From contig NZ_JAFFJX010000018.1 of the NCBI RefSeq assembly GCF_016924755.1, positions 1 to 64,000 of the forward strand: a DNA stretch of 64,000 nucleotides, read 5' to 3'. Both the position numbers and the translations under genes were made by a program. How positions within the stretch are numbered: the first letter of the stretch is position 1; each line of letters starts with the position of its first letter. The notes below the pieces were generated by a model. The model was not told where the DNA came from, did no database searches, and saw only the letters and a list, made by a program, of their open reading frames with translations. The stretch is from Longitalea arenae (GTDB lineage: Bacteria; Bacteroidota; Bacteroidia; Chitinophagales; Chitinophagaceae). Below, one piece after another: positions 9,018-17,403 of this stretch.

Positions 9018-11975
9018 ATGAATAAAACGCGACAATTCCTTTTAGGGGCACTGGCGGCTTTGCTATTCTCGCCCGTAGCGGCGCAACAGCCGGCTGGCGC
9101 CACCCATATTACATTTACCGTAAAAGATCAAAATACGGGATTTGCCGTACCCGGTGCGGTGATCCAGGTTACAGCGCCCAATGGCAGCAGCAGCAGTTTG
9201 ACAGCAGCTGCCAACGGCAAAGTCCTATTCACGGCCGTGAATGGAAAGTATGACTTCTCCATTGCAGCCAATGGTTACAAACCTTTAGCCACTTATTTTT
9301 CATCGGGCGAAGTAAATAATATTGAAGCACGCATTAACCTGGAACCAGCTGACAATACTGTGCGCCTGGAACAACCGGCAGCGCGCGCAGGCGTGAATCA
9401 AACCACTATCAGTGGCTATGTACGGGATGAGACGAATAACAGTCCGCTCGCCGGTGTGCAGGTGAACAGCGGCAGCGCTTCAGCCATTACCGACGCCAGG
9501 GGCTATTTTTCATTGGCGGTTCCCGCATCCCAGGCAGCTATCGCACCCAATACTATACCGGCAAAAACAACGATCACTTTTACGAAGAATGGTTACGCAC
9601 CTTATACTGCTCAACGGTATGCCATACCCGATGCTTATACCATGAAAGTGGCGCTTTCGCCGGCGAGTGCAGCGCGAACGCAGCAGCCTGCTGGCGAACC
9701 GGAAAAGCAGGTACATGGCATCTTCGACCGAACAGCTGCCGATGAGCAGCAGCGATCAGCGCCATCAACTGTACCAGAGGCCCGGGTAGAAGCGGCCCTG
9801 GCCGCCACGGTACCCCGCAGCATCCGGGTTGGCATTAGCTGTAATTGCACTTCCTGCAGTTCGGTGGAAGTAATGACACTGGAAGAATATGCGCAATCTG
9901 GCCTGGATGATGAATGGATCGCCAGTTGGGGCGCCGCCTCTTTACAGGCCGGGTCGGTTGCTTACCGTACCTACGGCGCCTGGTATGTATTACATCCCGT
10001 AGCCAGCAGCTATGATATTGCAGCCACTACCTGTAACCAGGTTTGGCAGGCCGACAGATATACCAGTTGCGTGAACGCTGCCAAAGCAACGGCCGGCATT
10101 GTGCTGGTAAAAAATGGCGCGATCTTCCGGTCGGAATATTCAGCAGAGAATAACAACTCCGGTTGCGGCAATGGCTACAGTGGCACCGGTTCAACCTGGC
10201 CCTGTATTTCGGATGGCCGTTGTGCCGGTTATGCCAAGAATGGCCATGGCCGCGGCATGTGTCAATGGGGCTCAAGCCGCTGGGCCAGCGATAAAACCTA
10301 TACCTGGATCCTGAACCACTACTACAATCCGGGCAGCGTCTTCATTCAACTGCCACCGAGCCCTGCCGTTACCGTTGCTTCTTTTGCAGTGAAAGATCAA
10401 AACACCGGGCTGGCCATTGCCAGCGCAGCCGTTGCCATCACCAAACCCGATGGCACTACCGCCAGCGCTACTACCAATGCCAGCGGGCAGCTGGTGTATG
10501 GACTGGACAGCGGCCGTTACAGTTTTACTTTTTCCAAAACAGGGTATAAAAGCCTGGCCACTTTCTTTATAGGCGGCCCCAACGACAGTGTGTATGCCGA
10601 TATCAACCTCGATGCGGCCAGCACCGCCCGGGTAGCTACCAATACTTCGCCCCTGCTTACGACCAGTAATAATCAAATGGTATTGACCGGTTATGTACGC
10701 GATGCAGACGCCAACAGCGCCCTGGCCGGGGTACAGGTGCAGGCAGCTAATTATACTGCTACTACCGATGCCAGGGGATTCTTTTCCATAACGCTTCCTG
10801 CCGGCACGGTTGCTCCTGGCAGCACACCACCCACGATCTCTATCCAATCAAGCAAGGCGGGTTATCTCACCAACAGCATTCAGCATTTGTATGCCATTCC
10901 CGATACCTATGAAATGCAGATCGCTTTAACCGCAACGGCTTCCCCCCGCGCTGCCGGACTGCGCAGCCTGGGTGACCAGATCATTCGCCGCCATGGTTTG
11001 TTCGATAAAACGATCGCCGAACAATTGGAATTTACAGGCAGCTTTACGCCCGCCACTTTCAATGCCCGCGAGCAAGCAAGTGTTAACACCGCCGCCCTGC
11101 TGGCAGCTGTACCAACGGTGATCCGCGTAGTTACCAATTGCGCCTGTGCCAGCTGCGCCAGTCCACGCGTACAGGTCATGAGCCTGGAAGCCTATGTACA
11201 AACGGGTGTAGATGATGAATGGGTGAGCAGTTGGAACGCCGCTTCCCTGCAGGCAGGTACAGTGGCTTACCGTTCACGCGGCGCCTGGTTCGTGCAACAT
11301 CCTGTTGCCAGTAACTATGATATCTCGGCTGCTGCCTGTCACCAGACCTGGCAAAGCGACCGGGCAAGCAGTGTAAAAAATGCGGCCATTGCTACAGCAG
11401 GTATTGTGCTCATTAAAAACGGCGCTATTTATAAAGCGGAATACTGCGCTGAATCCAATAACTCGGGTTGTGGGGATGGCTTCAGTGGCACCGGCACCGA
11501 TTATCCCTGTATTGCCGACAGCCGTTGTGCGGGCCGCACCAAAAGCGGACATGGCCGTGGCATGTGCCAGTGGGGTTCCAGCTTCTGGGGCAGCGATCAA
11601 ACATATAGCTGGATCCTGAATCATTATTATAATCCCGACAGCGCCGCGCTTCAAACGACCACCATCGCCGGCGCCAGTGGTAACAACAGCGAGAGCAAGA
11701 TCACTGAAGATGGCGCATTGAAGCTGGCGCCCAACCCCACCAGCGGCGCTTCTATCAGCATTGAATACACGCTGGCTGATGTATCACAGCCGGCCAGCAT
11801 TGTAGTGACCGACAACTTCGGCAAATCGGCTCAACAGCGCAATGTGGTATTGCAGCAGGGACTGAACCGCTTAACGGTGAATACCAGTGGGCTCAAGCCC
11901 GGGATCTATAATGTTACCATTCGTCTGGGCGCTTCAGGAAAATCAGTAAGTAAGAAATTACTTGTTGTCAAATAG
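9018..11975 (+). CDS. T9SS-exported protein with two SpoIID domains
   Basis: 985 residues. Signal peptide (1-22), two carboxypeptidase-regulatory-like domains (~29-110, ~134-215), SpoIID-like domain 1 (~274-440, with LEEYAQSGLDDEWIASW and GHGRGMCQWG), two more regulatory-like domains (~452-530, ~554-635), SpoIID-like domain 2 (~701-877), and a type A T9SS domain (~904-985). There is no amidase domain. Both SpoIID modules keep the DDEW segment and a shared cysteine set (NCxC-x2-C, SGCG, PCI, GMCQWG) that could form disulfides or bind metal. The C-terminal 536 residues are almost identical to the upstream protein, whereas the first module has diverged. SpoIID proteins act after an amidase has stripped the stem peptides, so the upstream gene is a logical partner. 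Confidence 0.87.
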   Translation: MNKTRQFLLGALAALLFSPVAAQQPAGATHITFTVKDQNTGFAVPGAVIQVTAPNGSSSSLTAAANGKVLFTAVNGKYDFSIAANGYKPLATYFSSGEVNNIEARINLEPADNTVRLEQPAARAGVNQTTISGYVRDETNNSPLAGVQVNSGSASAITDARGYFSLAVPASQAAIAPNTIPAKTTITFTKNGYAPYTAQRYAIPDAYTMKVALSPASAARTQQPAGEPEKQVHGIFDRTAADEQQRSAPSTVPEARVEAALAATVPRSIRVGISCNCTSCSSVEVMTLEEYAQSGLDDEWIASWGAASLQAGSVAYRTYGAWYVLHPVASSYDIAATTCNQVWQADRYTSCVNAAKATAGIVLVKNGAIFRSEYSAENNNSGCGNGYSGTGSTWPCISDGRCAGYAKNGHGRGMCQWGSSRWASDKTYTWILNHYYNPGSVFIQLPPSPAVTVASFAVKDQNTGLAIASAAVAITKPDGTTASATTNASGQLVYGLDSGRYSFTFSKTGYKSLATFFIGGPNDSVYADINLDAASTARVATNTSPLLTTSNNQMVLTGYVRDADANSALAGVQVQAANYTATTDARGFFSITLPAGTVAPGSTPPTISIQSSKAGYLTNSIQHLYAIPDTYEMQIALTATASPRAAGLRSLGDQIIRRHGLFDKTIAEQLEFTGSFTPATFNAREQASVNTAALLAAVPTVIRVVTNCACASCASPRVQVMSLEAYVQTGVDDEWVSSWNAASLQAGTVAYRSRGAWFVQHPVASNYDISAAACHQTWQSDRASSVKNAAIATAGIVLIKNGAIYKAEYCAESNNSGCGDGFSGTGTDYPCIADSRCAGRTKSGHGRGMCQWGSSFWGSDQTYSWILNHYYNPDSAALQTTTIAGASGNNSESKITEDGALKLAPNPTSGASISIEYTLADVSQPASIVVTDNFGKSAQQRNVVLQQGLNRLTVNTSGLKPGIYNVTIRLGASGKSVSKKLLVVK

Positions 11976-11982
11976 TAACAAA

Positions 11983-12044
11983 GACCTGTCAGGTACACAT
12001 CAGGGGGCTGCCAACCCCGGCGGTTAAAGTGTACCTGACAGGTC
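11983..12044. repeat. hairpin element, copy 4
   Basis: Duplicate of the element at 8746, again 8 bases after a stop codon. Both 16-base arms are intact; the centre differs at a few bases. Confidence 0.85.
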
Positions 12045-12092
12045 GCATAAAAACGGTGGCTAGTGACTAGTGGCGAGTAAGGGATAAACAAA

Positions 12093-12154
12093 GACCTGTT
12101 AGGTACACATCGGGGGGCTGCCAACCCAGGCGGTTAAAGTGTACCTGACAGGTC
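12093..12154. repeat. hairpin element, copy 5
   Basis: Duplicate of the element at 8856, including the GTTAGG variant in the left arm, which confirms that the hairpin pair was copied with the coding module. Confidence 0.85.
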
Positions 12155-12271
12155 GCATAAAAACGGGTCGAGCTGTGAGGTTTCACAGAAACCGCTGCCA
12201 GCTCAACACACGATGACGAACCTTACAGGTTTTGCCAAACAATCATTCTTAATAAACACAAACAACCATCT

Positions 12272-12823
12272 ATGAAAAGAAACACCGCAAAGAACATGTC
12301 ATTGGCCATGCTGATCAGCATGATGGCGATCCTGTCTTGCAACAAACAGGAAAAACCGGCCACGGAAGCGCAGGACCAGGAAATCACACAAACACCGGTA
12401 CCAGAAGCGCAGGCAGGCACGGAATCTATAACAGCAGCCCGCGTAGCTTCACCCGTACCCGGTTATACGGTCACTTATCCGTATGGGATCAAGAATCCTA
12501 ATTATGCGGCGGGTTATCACACGGGTGATGATTATGCGGCGCCCACCGGCTCAAAAGTAGTGGCCGTACTCGATGGCACTATTGCCTGGTCGAACAATAA
12601 CGGCGGGGCCTATGGCCGCTGGATCGGACTGCGTGCGTCCAATGGCCGCGACTATGTGTATTGCCATTTATCGGTACGCTCTGTTAGCACCGGCACCAAA
12701 GTAGTTGCCGGTCAAAAAATAGGGGAAGTAGGCGCTACAGGTAACACCACAGGTCCACACCTGCATTTCGAAGACCGGCCCAAAGGCGGTGGGTATGGAC
12801 AGGTACGGAAGCCGACCTGGTAA
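12272..12823 (+). CDS. M23 family (LytM) peptidase lipoprotein
   Basis: 183 residues. A lipoprotein signal peptide ends at AILSC, followed by a ~35-residue acidic, proline-containing linker and a compact M23 domain. HTGDDYAAP provides the His-x3-Asp zinc pair and HLHFE the HxH motif, so the active site is complete. M23 enzymes cut peptide cross-bridges in peptidoglycan. The protein is probably anchored in the outer or inner membrane, unlike the T9SS-secreted neighbours. Same strand as the amidase and SpoIID genes but 296 bases downstream, so co-transcription is uncertain. Confidence 0.88.
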   Translation: MKRNTAKNMSLAMLISMMAILSCNKQEKPATEAQDQEITQTPVPEAQAGTESITAARVASPVPGYTVTYPYGIKNPNYAAGYHTGDDYAAPTGSKVVAVLDGTIAWSNNNGGAYGRWIGLRASNGRDYVYCHLSVRSVSTGTKVVAGQKIGEVGATGNTTGPHLHFEDRPKGGGYGQVRKPTW

Positions 12824-12904
12824 GTTCAAAAGTTGATCAGGGTTGATAAGTTGATAAGGATAATACGCAACTACACAACCATCAGGAACTGAAAAATAAG
12901 AAGG

Positions 12905-12937
12905 CCGCAAGGCTCCGCCGGCTGGCGGAGTTTGCGG
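12905..12937. terminator. strong GC hairpin after the M23 gene
   Basis: Arms CCGCAA...CTCCGCC and GGCGGAG...TTGCGG close a four-base loop. There is no T-run on the plus strand, so it may be a processing or blocking hairpin rather than a classical terminator. Confidence 0.4.
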
Positions 12938-13017
12938 GCTAAAACAACCGCTATAAGGGATTCACCAGTGCTCTTTGAACCGGTTTGTTTCATCCGGAAA
13001 ACCAATGTTCTCTTTAT

Positions 13018-13050
13018 GTGTGTCCCGGCATCTTCTTCTGCCGGGCACAC
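13018..13050 (+). terminator. hairpin just upstream of the sialidase gene
   Basis: GTGTGTCCCGGCA and TGCCGGGCACAC pair around TCTTCTTC, followed by TTTCATTG. It ends 28 bases before the sialidase start: either a terminator for the M23 transcript or a leader hairpin of the sialidase mRNA. Confidence 0.45.
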
Positions 13051-13078
13051 TTTCATTGTAAACAATAAAACCTGAAAA

Positions 13079-14326
13079 ATGAAACAAACAAAATGCCCAA
13101 ACAACACAAGCACTAAACGGCTGCATGGCCTGCTGGCTATGATGGCCGTGATCGCCTTATCAGCCACTGCCTGCAAAAAAGGCGCTGGGAACAAAGCAGC
13201 CGTCACCGATGAGGAAAGAGCTCCGCTAACCGAAGCTACCCAAACCCATACCTATAGTAAGATCTTTGATGGCGGAACAGGCGGCTATCATTCCTTCCGC
13301 ATTCCGTCGATCGTTCGTACCAATGCCAATACCCTCATCGCTTTTGTAGAAGGCCGCATGAGCATGAATAAAGACCATGGCAATATCAATGTAGAATATA
13401 AACGGTCTACCGATAATGGCGCCACCTGGTCGGCCATGATGGAAGTGGTTGGCGCAGGCCTGGGCACCTGGGGTAATCCAACGGCGGTGGTTGACCGCAG
13501 TACAGGCCGCATCTGGGTATTTATGAACTGGAATGCAGAAAATAAAAACATCGGCGGCACCGATGGTTATGAAAAAATTGATACCTGGGGCGACCGTAAA
13601 GTATACTATTCTTACAGCGATAACGATGGCCTCAGCTTTTCAACACCTACCGATATGACCAGTACCCTGCTGCCCCCCAATTATACCTGGGATGCCATTG
13701 GACCCGGCGTAGGTATTCAAACCAGCAATGGCACTTTGGTTATACCTGCCCAGGGCAGAAATATTTACAGCACCGATCATGGGGCTACCTGGCATTATAA
13801 ATTAATACCGGGCGGCACCAGCGAAGGCGCTATTGTAGAATTGATGGATGGGCGCCTGATGCGTAATGACCGGGCCACTACCACGGTTTGGAATACCGCC
13901 AAACGCCGCTGGGTATCGCGGGGAACCATCGCCGGCAGCTTCAGCACATTTGCTCCCGATGATGTATTGCTCGATCCGGCCTGCCAGGGCTCTATTGTTC
14001 GTTACACCGGTGCACCTGACCGCATCATGGTGCTGAATTCAGCCAGTACAGAAACGCGCTGCAAAATGCGGGTGCGCATCAGTTATGATGGCGGCCAAAC
14101 CTGGCCGATCAGCCGAAAGATCTATGACTGGTTAACAGACAGCGAGGCTTTTGCCCAGGGTAAAGGCGGTTATAGCAGTATGGTAAAAACAGCCGACTAT
14201 ACTATTGGCGCTCTTATCGAGATCAATGAGAACACCGGCGACAGTCAGAACAGCCATCGTTCCATTGAGTTCCATAAATTCAATCTTCCCTGGATGTTGA
14301 ATGGAAGTGCGGAACCTATTCCTTAA
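13079..14326 (+). CDS. exo-alpha-sialidase lipoprotein (GH33-like)
   Basis: 415 residues. Lipobox SATAC with Cys32. The sialidase signature FRIP lies at residues 73-76 (the Arg normally binds the sialic-acid carboxylate). At least three Asp-box repeats follow: STDNGATW, STDHGATW and SYDGGQTW, plus a weaker SDNDGLSFS. GAIVELMDGRLM fits the conserved Glu region. The predicted reaction is release of terminal sialic acids from glycans at the cell surface. It follows the peptidoglycan hydrolase genes on the same strand. Other BNR-repeat hydrolases share the Asp boxes, but FRIP makes sialidase the best call; substrate preference is unknown. Confidence 0.85.
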   Translation: MKQTKCPNNTSTKRLHGLLAMMAVIALSATACKKGAGNKAAVTDEERAPLTEATQTHTYSKIFDGGTGGYHSFRIPSIVRTNANTLIAFVEGRMSMNKDHGNINVEYKRSTDNGATWSAMMEVVGAGLGTWGNPTAVVDRSTGRIWVFMNWNAENKNIGGTDGYEKIDTWGDRKVYYSYSDNDGLSFSTPTDMTSTLLPPNYTWDAIGPGVGIQTSNGTLVIPAQGRNIYSTDHGATWHYKLIPGGTSEGAIVELMDGRLMRNDRATTTVWNTAKRRWVSRGTIAGSFSTFAPDDVLLDPACQGSIVRYTGAPDRIMVLNSASTETRCKMRVRISYDGGQTWPISRKIYDWLTDSEAFAQGKGGYSSMVKTADYTIGALIEINENTGDSQNSHRSIEFHKFNLPWMLNGSAEPIP

Positions 14327-14333
14327 TAATAAA

Positions 14334-14371
14334 TGTGGCATCCGCCAGTTGGTGGATGCCACAATATTTTT
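14334..14371. terminator. bidirectional terminator
   Basis: TGTGGCATCC (14334-14343) pairs with GGATGCCACA (14354-14363), followed on the plus strand by ATATTTTTTA. It lies between the convergent sialidase and histidine kinase genes and probably serves the plus strand best. Confidence 0.8.
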
Positions 14372-16263
14372 TATGTCATGGGCACCTGTACCAGTAAACG
14401 GCAGCCGCCCATAGGTTTTGAATCGATGGTGAGGGTACCGCCCAGGGTTTCAGCCCGGTTCAGCATGTTCAGCAGGCCAATGCCTTTGGTTTGCTTTTTC
14501 GTATCGAATCCTTTTCCATTATCTTCAATAAGCAATGACAGGCGGTCATCCTGTTGTTCAATGGCGATCCGCACATAACTTGCTTCTGCATACCGCATGA
14601 TATTATTGGTTTGCTCCTGGATGATGCGGTACAGCATCAATTGTTTATCCTGCGACAACAGATCTTCCAGTGAAGGGTCACATTCAAAATCTACTATTAA
14701 AGGCCGCGCCAGCTGCATGTTCTTGATGATATCTTCCACCGGGTCTATCAGCCCCACCTCATTTATAATAGAAGAATTCAGTGATTTGGAGATCTTTCTT
14801 ATTTCCTGGATCGCGATATCGATGTACTGCGTTGTTTTTTCGATCAGGAACTCCTGGTCTTCGGCATTAGTCCTGGCGGTGGTCAGCATGATCATGGCCG
14901 ATGAAAGGATCTGGTTCACATTATCATGCAATTCCTTGGAGATCTCATTGCGCTCATATTCCTGGCCGGAGATCATGGCCTGGTTGATCCGCAGGCGTTC
15001 CTTTTCCTTTTGCTGTTCCAGTTCCTCTTCCAGTTTTCTTTTTTCGGTAAGGTCCTGGATGGCGCCGATCGCGCGCACCGCAATGCCATCTTTATATATG
15101 ATGTAAGCGCGGTCCGACATATACTTATAACTGCCGTCGGCGCAGCGGAAACGGTATTCATCGTGCCAGTAATTCTTCTGCGCCAGCAGCATGGCATTGA
15201 TCTGCTGCATGACCCGGTGGCGGTCTTCCACATGGATCTTTTCCAGCAACCAGTACAGGTCGTTTTCCATCTCGTTCTGGGTATAACCGGTAAGCTGGCA
15301 GAAAGGCTCACTGCGGTAAATGGTGCCTTTTTCAATATTCCAGTCCCAGATATAATCTGACGTAGCTTTGGTTGTATAGTAGAACCGTTCGTTTATTTTA
15401 CAGATCTCTTCCTGCGCTTTTTTCTCGAAGCTTTGCAAGAGGTTCTCACTGTCAGACAGGCGCAGCTCGGCTTCCCGGCAGGCAGTGATGTCATTGAAAG
15501 TACAAGCAACCAGTCCGGGTACCGAATCATTGAACTCTTCCAGTAAACAGGTGCTTACCGATAACCAGGTAAGCACTCCCTGGGCATTCCTGAAGCCAAG
15601 CACACTCTTTTTGAAAATGGCGCCCGATTTCACGGTAATGATGCCCGGGTAATCTTCTACCGGCATGGGCGAACCATCTTCATGAAAGGCGCGGCCACCG
15701 ATATCTGAAAGGTTCTTCCCAATTATCTGGTCGTGGGTGAAACCGGTGATCTCGCAGGCTTTATGATTGGCAGAAATTATGGTTCCCAGGTCGCCCTGTA
15801 ACAACAGTACGCCTTCTTCCAGGGAATTAAGCAGGGTCTTATACATCACATCGGGCCGGATATCTTTTTTACGCTGTATCACCGCCTGCAGATCGCGCAG
15901 GATGATCACTACATCGAGCAGGTATTGCGTACCCGGAAACTTATGGGTATAACAGGAAATGCGAAAAGTGCGGCCGTCAGGGGTGGATACAAAAATATCT
16001 TCCACCTGTTCATCGAGGGCGATGGCCCTTTGCAGCTGGTTTTGTACTTCAACATGCCCTGGAAAGAGCCCGTCAAGGAAATCGACGATATTCTTTTTAG
16101 CAGGTCTTCGCGGTTGCCTGAACCAAAGTTCTTCGGCCATCACATTCCAGTGCAGTAAATTAAAATGCCGGTCAGTAATAAATACGGCGTCCTGGCAGTC
16201 GTTCAGAATAGCTTCAAGCCAGGGAGACATCTCTCGGTAATTAGTTGCAAAAATGGGGGTCAT
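14371..16263 (-). CDS. cytoplasmic PAS-domain sensor histidine kinase (HisKA_3)
   Basis: 630 residues from ATG at 16263, chosen because the longer frame (to 16350) adds a Cys/His-rich stretch unlike this family. No membrane segment. Three PAS domains: ~20-115, ~145-255 and a PAS_3-like one ~300-410 (WDWNIEKGTIYRSEPF). Then a coiled stretch and a HisKA_3 dimerisation domain with the phospho-acceptor near H446 (KELHDNVNQ). The ATPase has an N-box (EQTNNIMRYAEAS), G1 (EDNGKGFD) and G2 (KGIGLLNMLNRA). Such kinases usually pair with LuxR/NarL response regulators, but none is encoded nearby, so the partner must be elsewhere. Confidence 0.88.
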   Translation of the reverse strand: MTPIFATNYREMSPWLEAILNDCQDAVFITDRHFNLLHWNVMAEELWFRQPRRPAKKNIVDFLDGLFPGHVEVQNQLQRAIALDEQVEDIFVSTPDGRTFRISCYTHKFPGTQYLLDVVIILRDLQAVIQRKKDIRPDVMYKTLLNSLEEGVLLLQGDLGTIISANHKACEITGFTHDQIIGKNLSDIGGRAFHEDGSPMPVEDYPGIITVKSGAIFKKSVLGFRNAQGVLTWLSVSTCLLEEFNDSVPGLVACTFNDITACREAELRLSDSENLLQSFEKKAQEEICKINERFYYTTKATSDYIWDWNIEKGTIYRSEPFCQLTGYTQNEMENDLYWLLEKIHVEDRHRVMQQINAMLLAQKNYWHDEYRFRCADGSYKYMSDRAYIIYKDGIAVRAIGAIQDLTEKRKLEEELEQQKEKERLRINQAMISGQEYERNEISKELHDNVNQILSSAMIMLTTARTNAEDQEFLIEKTTQYIDIAIQEIRKISKSLNSSIINEVGLIDPVEDIIKNMQLARPLIVDFECDPSLEDLLSQDKQLMLYRIIQEQTNNIMRYAEASYVRIAIEQQDDRLSLLIEDNGKGFDTKKQTKGIGLLNMLNRAETLGGTLTIDSKPMGGCRLLVQVPMT

Positions 16264-16474
16264 AGGGTTTCTCAAGTAAAATGTTATGGTCACGGATCTT
16301 TGTAACACACATCCCAAATTATGCCAATGATGTAAACACTTTACTGTCAACGCGAATACAGATCAGGCACAGGATATTCTTTCCCACAAATAGAAAAACG
16401 TTCCCATACATTAGTATCTTATACGAGTCCCATGTTTGTGCATAAATATTTGTTTCTTATACAATTAAATATTT

Positions 16475-17053
16475 CTACTTACCACTATGTACATAAAAGT
16501 CCTCCCACTCTTTTCTGAGCATGGAATACACAAAGAGATCAACGAACTGGTTGTTTACAAATTCGCCCTGCCTGATAATACCTTCGCGTTTGAGACCAAG
16601 CCGTTCGGGTATGGCCTGGCTTTTTAGGTTGGCAGTTGCGGCCCTGATCTCGATGCGGTTTAATTTAAGGCGGGCAAACCCCTCATCGATGATCACCTTG
16701 CAACAGCGGGTAATAATGCCTTTACCCATATGATCCTTATCGATCCAGTAACCGATGGAGGCGTTTTTATTGTGCTGATCGATATTGTATAACCCGATGC
16801 GCCCGATCATCACATGTTTCTCCAGGATCACATAACCCATCTCCAGCTGGCTGGCGTACCGCTGTTTGGAACTGTTAATGTACTTCCTGAAATCTTCTAC
16901 CGTGCGCATATGATCCACCCAGGGCAACCATTCGCGCAAATGCTGCCTGTTCTGCTTTACCAGCTGATACAGGGTTTCTGCATGGTGGTAATCGATCAGT
17001 TCCATTACAATTGTATCATCTACCCTTATTTTAACACCCAGCCGCAACAACAT
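16475..17053 (-). CDS. GNAT acetyltransferase, RimJ/RimL type
   Basis: 192 residues. RimL-like layout: an N-terminal strand, then a helical region (NRQHLREWLPWVD), IGRIGLYN, GYWIDKDHMGKGI as the acetyl-CoA pyrophosphate loop, and ERLGLKREGIIRQGEF with the C-terminal strand. This family acetylates N-termini of ribosomal proteins or small amines; which substrate applies here cannot be told. Single gene, divergent from the susC transcript. Confidence 0.82.
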   Translation of the reverse strand: MLLRLGVKIRVDDTIVMELIDYHHAETLYQLVKQNRQHLREWLPWVDHMRTVEDFRKYINSSKQRYASQLEMGYVILEKHVMIGRIGLYNIDQHNKNASIGYWIDKDHMGKGIITRCCKVIIDEGFARLKLNRIEIRAATANLKSQAIPERLGLKREGIIRQGEFVNNQFVDLFVYSMLRKEWEDFYVHSGK

Positions 17054-17068
17054 ATACCTGGATTTTAA

Positions 17069-17175
17069 GATTTCGGGATTTTGAGATTTTGGGATTTTGA
17101 TTTAATCCTTTTGAATTTACAGATTAATTGGATGCCGCGCATAGGAAAATCAGGAAATCTCAAAATCCCGAAATC
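17069..17175. repeat. 21-bp perfect inverted repeat
   Basis: GATTTCGGGATTTTGAGATTT (written here in part: GATTTCGGG...GAGATTT) at 17069-17089 is exactly reverse-complemented at 17155-17175 across a 65-base loop. The left arm is followed by another GGGATTTTGA. A related CCCCAAAATCGCAAAACCCCG string occurs in part near 59156. The region 17054-17403 otherwise holds only the susC and GNAT upstream sequences. Confidence 0.8.
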
Positions 17176-17403
17176 AGCAATCCCGACCAGTGGTTCATTT
17201 CAGTAAACAACTCGTCAAGAACCATTAACACATTTACCCGCCACGAATATAAATTCGTAATTGATGAGAAATGGATATTTTCTCCTGTTCTGATAACTAC
17301 ATGGTAAGCCTGGTCCTGACCCTATACGATTCTATAAATGACCCGGGCAACCGAAGACACCCGCCGTAGCAAGACTATTCAGCACAACCAAAACACCCAT
17401 AAC

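Larger units (their letters stand above)
10365..12157 (+). repeat. tandem duplication copy B (SpoIID-T9SS module)
   Basis: Counterpart of 7128-8920. The shared sequence begins at GCCGTTACCGTTG in both genes and ends just beyond the second hairpin, where the flanks become unrelated. It carries the second SpoIID module and T9SS domain of the 985-residue protein. Confidence 0.9.
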
